DNA of 64,000 nucleotides from the NCBI GenBank assembly GCA_947652115.1, contig OX393562.1:14828328-14892327 (forward strand). The letters are read 5' to 3'. Shown here piece by piece: positions 36,001 to 47,900 of the stretch; position 1 is the first letter of the stretch; the number at the start of each line of letters is the position of its first letter. The notes beneath the pieces were generated by a model. That model had not been told where the DNA came from. It saw only the letters and a list, made by a program, of their open reading frames with translations, and did not search any database. Source of the DNA: Blastomussa wellsi (Eukaryota > Cnidaria > Anthozoa > Scleractinia > Plerogyridae). The translations under genes and the position numbers were made by a program.

Positions 36001-39000
36001 GATTGACGAAAATAAAAAAAAATAAATACCATCAATTTCGTCTTAGGGGCACTTTAAGAAAGTGGTGCTAGTTTTGTCAACCAATCAGAGAGTGCAGAAA
36101 AGTAAAACCAAAGCAATTCTGCACTCCTTTCGACATTTGGCTGAAAACCGTTCTAAGTTAACAACACGTTTGTACCTTACAGTTTGAAACATTCCTATAG
36201 GAGAGCCCAGTGCAAACAGAGCATAAAAGTTCAGATCCAGTTGTGGATACTCCACGAATGGCTGCCCTGTTCCTGCTAGTCCTTGTTGATAAACCACCTC
36301 CACACTGGCTACACAAGCCAACGATAATGAATCTGGCTTTGCTAAAACTGCGGAAGACGTCACTTCTGGGCTGGAAATTATTTGCTCTTTTACTGCTGCA
36401 TCTTTTGACTTTTGTCGTTCGGCTTTTGCTTTAGCTTTCGCTTCCACTCTGGCCTTCTTACTTTCTTCTCTCTCGATTTTTCTTTTTTCCTGCAACATGA
36501 AGATATAGAGCTTTTCATGAGTGATTTTTACTGTTTCTCCCCGCCAAGGGGGAGAGAAGAGAAGAACCCTCATATGAAAGAGACGGTTTTGCTAATCGTC
36601 TCTATTTAGGCTGTGAATTTCATATTTTTTGTTCTAAGGGTGTTTCGATCAAAACGTCAATATATTTAGCCATTAAAGTCTTTTTTACGGTTGAACGCCA
36701 AGAAATATAGAAATATTCATTCTATTTTTGGTATTTTAGTATCTTTTAGGGGTCAATAAAAACTTTAGCCATGCCCATATTCGTCTTCTTTAGGGATTTT
36801 AATCAAAATTTCGGACAAGTATCCTCGTCTGTTTTATACGGAAATCCCACGTGGGGGAGGAGGACTGTTTTGCCCTTGTAGAACTAGATGGAGCCGTCAC
36901 AAATAAAGTAGATTAACAAAAGAATTAAAGCGCAGAAAAATTATACATTCTCATTACGTAAAACCCACCATATTTTGCTTCTGATTTCTGAGGTAGCCCA
37001 TTAGTTTCTTTCTTGGTCCCATGGGAATACCCATCTCTTTCATGTCCTCCTCGCCACAAAGCAACTGCAAGATACAAAACAACAACGATGGATTGATCAA
37101 TAAATTGACACTGGCCATTACGGACATGATTGCAAGAAGTTCAAAATCAAAAGTTAACCACAAGATAGCACTTCACAAACTTCAAGAGCCCGCCAGTTAG
37201 AAATAAAAAGTTGTTCAAAGGGTGGAAAACACTAGATTGATGCACCAAGAAGATTGCTATCCATTGAATAGTGTAGTATGTTTTGTCAAAATTATCCACT
37301 TTACGCATTAGACTATGGTTAGACGATGAATTATCCACTGTTAATAACCGAGGTCAGATGTGTCTGCAATGATGGTGGATAAAAGGAATGGACAAAAGTG
37401 GCTTCGAGTCATGATCTTGGTTTGGCCCCTTTAAGGTGGTAGACTTGAGTTCAACAGGTCCATTTTGGATGGAAATTTCTTCAGACCAAGAAAACTGGCT
37501 GAAAGAATGAGGCAAAGACAGTATAAGTTAAGCTTCAGAAGAAATGATGTCCGAGGTGACAATTTTTACACCTCAGGTGACAAATCCTATTTGAATTGTG
37601 GGCTCAGAAAAATGTTCTTTTCGTTTTACGGCTTCGCAATCAAAAGCAAGTGAAAAAGAAAGACAGGAGTCTGTTTCCCTAAAGAAAAAGAAAAAACCTA
37701 TGGGAGCCCGGAGCGGAATGCCGCTTCTTTCTTCAGATATAGAGATTCAAAATAAAAAACACGTGTCAAAAATTTAGGCGGCTCTTACCCCTCACAGAAA
37801 GCTCCTTTCATTCCGGGCTCCCGTGAAAAGTTTCTTTTACACCAGAACAATAAACCACCCAAATATCATCCACATACGATAAATCCTCATCCTAAAATAT
37901 CCTAAAGAGTGGCCTGTTGAAGTGCTAAAAAAAGATATATTTATCGCTGTAATTCGCCTTGTAAACACTTTTATTGAGCGCCATTGTGAAATCTCATGGC
38001 ACAACCGCTGTTCAAAATGTTTATGTTAAAAAAGGACCGATTATTGTTTGTAAAGTCCCGAAAATCTCCGATATTTTCCGTCTTTTGTCTCACATTCAAG
38101 ATGGCGTCGTAAACAATGATGGGGAATTTGAGCCTGTGTTAAACACATACAGCGGAAAATATGCGCATTTGCTTTATACCCATTCGTACTCGCGCGTGCT
38201 GCCCGCTGCTAATGCCGGGACTACGCATGCGTTAGCGCTTGGAATCCAATATGGCGTCTCAAAATGGCCACCATAACAACCAACTTCAGCTGTCATTTTC
38301 TCCTCATCGGGAGAGTGGGAAGTCATTATCTTCCGGATCTGTATATTTTAGGAAAAGTTACTTTTAGACCCAAACTCAAGTCTACCACCTTAACAGTAAT
38401 TTTGATCAACTCACAAATGTCTCCATGTCCATTTCTTCAGATTCAAATAGGCCCACATATTCAGGTAGACCGAGTTGTGTTAGCGCATCTCCAAGAGCTG
38501 GGTATGACTCATCTTCATCGTCATCAGATTGATCGTCCAACTCAGCCTGTGTCGTGTCATTATTGTCGGCTGCAGGTCCATCAGTGTTTAACGTTGCACT
38601 GAAAACAGAAAAAGAATACGGTTTCCACACTATTTGATGAGAAAACAATACTGGGATTAGTAAAGAGGAATATCAGGGTTAATGCAAAATTCCGTCACAC
38701 TTGAGATTAAGCTACAGTATTCAATTCATCCACTGTATCGGGAACATATGACATTGGAGAATCAATGGCAGTCAAACCCATAGCCTCCCACACACCAGAC
38801 GGATGCTCCAACCACCACTCAAGATGTATGTGTTGCATACGGCCTACAGAATGCTATGATCAGTAATAAAGAAGCACAACTATAGCACTGAATACAAAGA
38901 TATACAATGTATATTCCTGCAGCTGCAGCTACTTCAAAAATGCTTGCTGAGCTCTAAATGCTCCTGATAAAGTGAATGTGAAACAACAATTAGAATATGA

Positions 39001-41944
39001 AAGTGTTGCCTTTTATGGAGAGAGGAAAAACTGGAGACCCCAGAGAAAAATCCTCACAACAAGGGAAAGAACCAAAAGCGAACTCAACCTGAGCTGGGCC
39101 ATCCCTGCAACCTGAATTTACATATTTAAGCCAATAATTTACCAGTATATTGAAGAGAGAAGCTATTACTGCAATTAAATACATACATTGTAAGCAGGAA
39201 CAAGATGAATTAAACTAAAGCTTACTTCACTTGTTCTATTAGAGGTTGCTTCGTTGAAGGAATTTTTGTGTGTTGATCTTTCTAAAGTAAAAAAGAAAAA
39301 AAGGCTCTTATTTTAGACTTAAATAATTTATTGTGCCACTTCTTTATCTTGAAAATTTCATCCACAAGTGGCTTATCTTTATTGTTTGAACAATCAAATA
39401 CACTGTTCAACAGAAGGAATGACCTGGTCATCTAAGGCACATCTCACAAAAAAGTCCAAAACAAATCAAATTTTAATGCACTCAAGTACCTGATGCTGCA
39501 GAATATCAAACAGAATACTTGAACCTAAAAGAAAAAAAATGAAATGTAAAAGAAAGTTAGGTTTTACTTGAAGAAACCAAAACAACCTTTAGCTTACACT
39601 ATATTGAGAGAAAATCAAAGTGCCAATATTGCAATATTTGTATCAACTGTGAAACAAATGCAGCCAAATAACTGTTGAATAAATTTTCAAAAATTAAGGT
39701 GGCAAAGAAACCACTCAACAGGGCATACAATTGCTATGGTAACCAGTGGTATCAAGAAAATAATCAAAACTTGTTCACCAATGATTTCTTTGATATGACT
39801 ATCGTAACATCAACTGATAAACAGTGGTAGTACTGACTAATCAAAGTATAAGACCTGGGAAACTGTTGTGAGCCACCTTAAATGAAACAAAAATCAGATG
39901 GTAAGGTTTGGGTGGATGGCTGCATGTATACCATGATGGTTCTCTTTGACTTTGTGCTGCTGCTTTATCAAACATTGTAAGTAATGAGAACAATAAAAAA
40001 TTGAAATTATGAATGTAGCTTATAATTGCAGTTAGTGTACGTACTCCATTCATAAGTACCAGAAAGTACATGTTTACAAGTAATGTTTGTCTGTGGTTGT
40101 TGTTATAAAAGCAAAAAAAATAAAATAAACAAGAAGCTAACAAATCACCATGTCTTACTAAATGTGTCCTTTAGTAGCATGTCGTAATGATGTGGGATAT
40201 AGTTCAAGTGAAGCCTTTGAGTGCTACTTTGGTTCTCTAGTTCCTTATTGACTCCGAGCTTTCGCCGATCTACGGCATCATCAGGGAGGACGATAAAATA
40301 TTTGCGCTATGGTTTTAAACGTTGGAGGTGCCACTGTAAATTAGCATAGTGCTAGTTTTACACTATGCTAATTTACAGTGGCACCTCCAACGTTTAACAC
40401 CATAGTGCAAATATTTTATCGTCCTCCCTGATGATGCCGTAGATCAGCGAAAGCTCGGAGTCAATAAGGAACTAGAGAACCAAAGTAGCACTCAAAGGCT
40501 TCACTTGAACTATATCCCACACCATGTCTTACGTTTTGTAATTGCAGCTATTCCCTGCCTTACCTAAACTGTGTCCACAGACTGAGTATTTTCCATTAAA
40601 CATAGGATTCCTTTTCTTGAAGATTTCCAGCAGTCGTTTTATGTCATCACCTACTGTGTTGACAATGGTCTGTGGAAACAGAAAACAAAATAATGCAGAT
40701 CATTGTCAATACTGAAGATATTATAATAATTATATTTCTTATAATTTTTGTTTTGAAAATTTGCTGTTGCAGTAATACATCATACAATAATTTTCTTGGC
40801 TGATGATTTTCTTTATTCTTGTCACCCATGTTTGACAATATTGTGGGGAGAAAAATTTTAGATGTCAGTCACTTGTAGTTAGCTGTAATAAAATAAGTTT
40901 AAATGGCCTGTAAAAGGAGTAAAAGTCTAACCAGTATTCCAGAATGTTTTTAAAATGGTCTCCAAAATCTTGTCAAATTCATTTCAATCTGTCACAGATT
41001 TTATGATACCACAACTCACTTGACAATATGTGGGACTTGTATAAAACAGAATATCAAGCAGAGTACTGTTTGTGAACTCTCGTAGCCGGCGTATGCTACT
41101 CAAAGAGATGGACTGAAGTCTTCTACAGAGAAAACAAAACAAAAACGTTCTCCTCAGTTTTCTCAGTTCATGGTATAATAAATAATGATATTTAGAGAGG
41201 AAACCATCAGCCTCAGCTGGTTTTCATGCATGCTATCCAGGCCGAAGAACTATGAATATACATTTAAAACAACACAGTGAGTTCTTCTTGTACTTGGAGG
41301 ACTCAAGCTCTGGCCAGGGACACTGTGTGTGTGTGTATGTGGGAGGGTGGGGTAGGCCTGTTGTGGACAAGCGTCCCATCCAGTGGGAAGTAGAAATACT
41401 CCTAGTCATTGGTGAAGACTAGGTATGCACACAGACGTACCTTACAACTCACTGAAGAGTCAACAATAAACTAGACAAAAACAAACAATGAACTTACTCA
41501 TCTACTCCGGTAGAGTCATTGTGAAGTTGGGAGTGCCACTGTACTGGAAGGAACTCTACTCTTCCTATTGCCCGACCCCTGGACAGCTTCTCATGATGAT
41601 CAAACAACATTTGGAGACTCACTTTCCGCAAATCATTAACTATAAGTGTGGAAATAGAAGAAAAGTAAATAAACTTATATGGTGGGTAAACAGTAAAATC
41701 TCTCTATTTGATCTATCCCAGTACTCAGGGGCACCCAATGGGTCATTCCAGAAAAAATCCACACACCCCCAATGGATGGGGTCATTTTTTAACCTTTTGA
41801 AAGGTGAGAAAAATAACGACCAAGCTCAAGTTGGATTCGCTCCGACGAAGGGCTAACGCTCGAAACGTCAGCTCTTGAATTTCTTTATAGTGGCCAATTC
41901 ACATTATCAACCCAGTTGATAAAACCAAATTATATTGTTATACT

Positions 41945-41980
<36 letters not shown>

Positions 41981-44900
41981 TATCCCCTCTATTAAATGTG
42001 ATTAGTATGGAATATGATAAGAGTTCAACAGTCGTTCCTTTTCAAGACATAAGGTCAGTCTCGTCCACTGAAGATCGAGGAACTTCTATTAAAATCAAAA
42101 TCTTTCGAAGAACGGAAGTCTAATCTTCTTTATCATTCAAATTCTTTTTAAGACTGGAAAACTTCATTCACATCTGCTACCTTCAAAGGGCCTGTAGTTT
42201 TAATCTGCAGTGCACGGCAAGACTCCTGTTGTGAACAGCTTCTATTATTAGTCCGACATATTTACAAAAAGACTTTTGGCTTCCGTCAGTAAATTGGAAA
42301 GGCAAAATTTATGTTGAAGAAAATGACAAAAACACTTCAAACAGCTCCCATTAATGGGGTGAAAGTAAATCAATTGTTTTTCTTTTCTTTATTATTCTTA
42401 TGACACCAAACAACCAAGATTTCAACGACTTCAATCATTCAACAATTACACAACAGTGGCACGCTGGATCTGGGACGAGTATAAATGTGTCAGGCGTTCG
42501 TGCTCTTCGTTGCAACAATGTTGCAACGGGTTCATTTTGGTTCGTTCTTTAGTATCTTGTTCTTCGCGTTTTCTGCTATAAAAGGACCTGTAAAGAACTT
42601 AGATAATTATTTATATCAGGTGAGAAATATATGAACAAAATATTTGTATTGTTTTCAGGGTCTGGGAGCACTGAAATGTCACCGAACTTAACGTTCGAAT
42701 CTCTTGAACTATCAGTCGAAATTACCCCTGAAGGAGACTTTTTCAAGTTCAACCCCCCCTCTCGCCTGGATTTCCAGAGTCTTTGACCCCCCCCTCCTGC
42801 GAGAATTTCCAGAATCCCATCTGCCGGGGGGGGGGGGGGGAGGGTGGATTTTTTCTGGAACAACCCAATGGAACAATTCATTGGAAGATCTGTTCAGAAG
42901 GCTTGTAATCCCCTCAGATTTTCTTTAATGAAATGTCATATCAAACTCTCATGAGAATAATTGTTTTGGGGGTTTAGTTTTGCTATGTAGCCTATGTTAT
43001 CCCAGATAAGTTACATTTTTATGATTAAAATCCATTATATCAAATAACGTGAGTAAACTACAGTGCAGTGAAGGTGTACATTTGTACCTACCACATTCAA
43101 TAATGTCCCTAAAGTTCAAGTCTGCAATTGGCCCAATACCATGGACAACAAAAATCAGATGATCAATTTGAGCAGGTTCACCTAAAAAAATAGCAATAAT
43201 TTTATCAACATTGACATGGCATCAACGGAGTCCCAGATGGGATTTGAACCCACGAACCTCCACGATCTAGTCGGATGCTCAAACCACTGAGCTACTGGAG
43301 ACTCTATGGTGAGCAAGGGTCAAATGTGGGTCTTGTCTGGAACTGCATTGCGCGGTTACTCAGTCAATTGATGAACACATAGCCATATAACTCTTAACTG
43401 CATCGCGCAGTGACATTAAAGCATATTGAAGATGCGACCAACCAACCTCCAAGAGAGTAATGAAATAAATAAATCAACATTGAAATAGCATCAAAGGAAA
43501 CTTGGAAAAAATCCGAGTCCAAGATGGGATTTGAACCCACGACCCTCCATGATCAAGTCAGATGCTCTAACCACTGAGCTACTGGAGACTCTATGGTGAG
43601 CAAGGGTCAAATGTGGGCCTTTCTGAGTTTCCACTGATGCCATTTCAATGTCGATTTATTTCAATAATTTTATCGTGATTTTAAATGAAGTAGTACATTC
43701 GTGTAGTCTTCAAAATCATCTTTTATGAATTAAGGTGTACATTACCAATTCATTTGATAACTATCAGATTTTACTTGCTGACCTTATTAGAGTCGACAAT
43801 CCTTTCAAAGAAATCACCTTACAGTTTGACATGACTGTCCTTTTGAAGTCATCTGATCTAATAGCTGAATGTCTTATGGAGACGAGGCAGTCACGCTATA
43901 GACTGAGGTGACTGTCTTTTTAAGGTAATCATTACTTTTAATTGGACACAACTGCCCTTTCAAGTCATCTCAGAGCTGAATGTTGTGGAGATGAGAAAGT
44001 TGTGTTATAGAGGTAACCATCTCTGTGGTGATCCTGAGGTGTCTACAGTGTATCTTATGAAAAGTTATTTTGCTACACAGGTGGTTGGAGGGGATCATTG
44101 TCATCATCATTATTCCTTATAGCCCCCAGTGGGGCATGAAGCCCTCATTGGAAGGGGTGGCAAATGCTAAAATCCGAGACTTTTTAAGACACTGAAACCC
44201 TGTTCTGCAAATCCAAGACTAATAGACTCAAAGAGGATGGAGACAGTCAAGTGATCCAATCAAACTCAAAGTAATTACACGTACATGTACATGTAGCCAA
44301 CACAAAGCACTGGAAAACGTGTGTATGCGTGTCGAGATTGGTTTTGGTTTTTTTCTGATTGGTTGTTAAAGTGTTGAGAGATTTTTTTAACAGACCATCG
44401 AGTGTAGTAATGCAAAACTAAAACAATTCACTAGTTCACTTCAACACTCATTTGAAAACCACTCCAACCTACCATCATCAATTTCATCTTCAATATCTCC
44501 CACTCCTCGCCTGACGACCTTTGGTCTTGCTGAAGTGTCCTCTCCACTCCAGTTTCCCGAATCATTGTTTGGCATGAAATGCACCATGACATTAGCGTTA
44601 TGCATCATAATGTACTCTCCTTCTGATAGTTCCACCTTACGTGGCCACTTGTTGTCACGAAATGTTGAAAGAAATTCAGCCTGAAAAAAGCAAAATTTTA
44701 AAAAAATGAAAATGTACAGAGACTTCTTCAAGCATTCCATGATGCACTTATTCATGCCAAAAAACAGGTTCAGCTTGCTCCCACATGATATGCATTATTT
44801 TTCTTACTTAGAGGTGTGAGTTTCAGATTTTTGGTCTAATTATAATTGGGGTGTTCTGGGCGAAATGCCAATAATTATTTTAGCCATCAAGGTCTCATTT

Positions 44901-47900
44901 TGGGTTGCCCGCAGTATCGCAACCTACATGTAATTCAAGTTTTAGTTTTTCACTATCTTAAGTGATCAAAAAGGCTTGAGCCAGGCTTAGATAAGCCTCC
45001 CTATGGGGTTGAATTCAACATTTCTGATGAGCATCAAGCATCCCCTACCTATGGAAACATATGCGTATAAACAGTCAATAAAAGTAGTGTTCAAATGGTT
45101 ATAATTAAGGCTATCTAACCTCTAAACAGATCAGATCTGTTCAGAGATTACAATAGCACAAAGTATAATTATAGTATGTCAGCTTACGGAGAGTACTAAT
45201 TATATATGTAGTGTTCACTGATATTGATGGTTACAAAATGAGGTATTTGTACGTAGTTAGGGGTATGAAGAAGTTGAGCTACATAAGGAAGGAGTCCACT
45301 GTCCACGTAGGGAAGTGCAAACAGATTATAAATAATTACCTCAAGCCTAGCTGCCATGTCTTCTTTATACGGCACAAGCTTGGATTCCCCGTCTCCTTTG
45401 TAAAACCATGTGCATCTCCTCACCACTGACACACCCTCCTCCCAGTAGAGAGGGAAACGCAACCTCTTATCAAGGTTAACATCATATCGTCCCCCATCAG
45501 TGGCAACAATTCTTTCCCCATTGGCTGGAGACATTTTCAAAGCCTGTTCTAAGCTATCAGAATCTATATATGAGAAGGGTGACCAAACCGAATTTTCTTT
45601 CCTGTAAAACCAGTGTGGTTGGACAGGTTCGACTGTAGCAGCCGGTGTAACACTAGGCGGAATTCCACTCTGTACCTGCTGAGGAGATGAGTAGTTAGAC
45701 TGTGATGAGGACTGAGATGAGGATTGAGGGGATGTGCGTTGCACAAAAGGTGGAGATGAGGACTGGGGCAGACTTGATGAAGTCGGTGGAGTCTGGGAAA
45801 AAACAGCAGCAGGCCGAGGTGGAGTCTGGGGCAAGTTGGTAGGGGGTTGAGGTGGAGTCTGGGGCCAGTTGGTAGGTGAAGGAACAGGTGGAGTCTGGGG
45901 CAAGGTAGTCAGAGGTGGAGGTGGAGATTGGTGCCAACTGGCTGATGATGGAGAAAAAGACTGGTGAAGATTAGCTGATGGTCTTGGAGGAGTCTGAGAT
46001 CCAGATACCACAGCTGGAGAAGGTTGCAAAGGTGGCCTTGTAGCAGGAACCTGGGGACTAGAAAACTTGTCTGTTGCACTTTGAGTTGTAGTTTTAGGTG
46101 ACAGAAAGTCATCTTGGCCAGATAATGAGGGGGAAGCCATTGTAAAGAATGCGGAACTTTGGTTCTTTCCCTGTGGTACCCCTGATGAGCCTTTTGGGGC
46201 TGATTGAAAAGGTGCTTGAGATTGCTGCTGTAAAGATGGCTGCTGGCCGAGAAAACTGTCTACCTCACCAACATGTTCTAGATCTGCCATGGCTGAAAAT
46301 TAAATGAACCTTTAGTTAGCAACTGTACAAGGGGGACATTGGGGCCTATTAGAAACTTAAAAACCGCTCAAAAAATCGCCCAAAACCGAAAAACCACAAT
46401 TAATTTCAATCAAAACCAAAAACCGCATACAAACTGTCAAAACTGAATATTGGACACTTCAATTTTGAAAAACATACTCTATCATTTGTGACATGTGGAG
46501 CAATGATGCGGACTTGGCTATATTAATTTTATCACTGTATTTGTGCATGCTATTGTTGTGAATCCCACATATTCACAAAAAAAAACCATGGATGATTCTA
46601 GGGGAATTTTCTGATCACAGAAGGCTTTACCTATACCTCTAAAAACCCCCATTGAAAATCCAGAAGCCCACATTGCAGTTTTGAGACCGGAGATTGCAGC
46701 AATTTGTCAAATGAACTTCTGCAGGCTTCTCTCTTCTTTTTTCACTTTGCAACTAAACTTGTTTTTCTTTCTGAAATTCTCACCACCTCTCCCATCTTCA
46801 TACGTTGGTAGCCATATTAAAGTAGTATGTTTTGCAACCGGCCCTTGGTGCTCCTCAGTTCAAGGTAAAAGTCCCAGGCATTATTCGAGACGCACGACCT
46901 TTATATTGAGGTTGTCATGGATTCCACAACACAGAAGAGAAACCGGAAACCAAATTTAAAAACCAAAAACCACATGGGATACCAAATCTGAAATCTGACT
47001 TTATTTTTGCCGAAAACCAAATGCTGAAAAAGAGAAAAGCCGCAAACCGTGACAGTCACCAAAACCCAAAAACGATCAGTGCAAAAACTGGCCAAAACCG
47101 AAAATCCCAATGCCCCCCTCCTGCACTCAAAATTCTTGATTCCGACTGGTTCTCACTTGTGCCTAATTGCTGCACAAACATTTGATTATCCTGCAAAACA
47201 CCAACCCCCTCATGGAGATCAGCACCTTAATACACCTCAATTCAAAGTGACTGCATTGTGACATAAATAAGTTAGTTTGCAAATGTTTGGCTTTCCTTGT
47301 AGGTGCATCAAAATACAGCTTGCAGTGATACCACACACAATACATTAACTGTCTGCATGGAAAGCATGGCGGCCTAATGGCTAGTGTGCTGGAATCCGGA
47401 TCTGATGGTCCGGGTTCGAGCCTTGACCAGGGCACTACGTTGTGTTTTTAGGCAAGACACTGTACTCTCACCGTGCCTCTCTACATCCAAGTGTATAAAT
47501 GGGTACCGGCGAAATAATGCTGGGGGGTAACCCTGCGATGGACTAGCATCCCATCCAGGGGGAGTAGAGATACTCCCAGTCGCTTCATCCTAAGGAAACC
47601 AGGATAAGCTCTAGCATGATGGGCCACTAGGCTGAAATGCAGACTGATGATTTATAAATGAAATGCTTGCATACAATTTCTCTATCTCTCTTGTAATAAA
47701 CTTAGGCTGTTTGTGGTTTTAAAATCCATTATTAGTCTAATGAATGAATGTCATGAGTAACATTAAACATAATTTTATGAACATGTTGTAGTTAACTGAG
47801 TTTTCTTGAGTTTGGTAGAAGCAGGGAATCGTGCACAGCTCAAATGTATTGGATTTGGAAATTGAATTTGAATATTTTACAGACCAACGTGTCGCTAAAC

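Noticed and set aside
42576..42930. Proline-rich protein frame
   Set aside because: Made by poly-C/poly-G runs within a repeat.
43236..43596. Two tRNA genes on the minus strand
   Set aside because: Well-kept T arm and D arm but poor acceptor pairing and shared flanks; SINE heads.
46285..46290. Start codon of SEC23IP at the internal MADLEH methionine
   Set aside because: A splice acceptor lies two bases before it and the upstream exon 48332-48170 joins in phase with its own start; the internal ATG is not the first.
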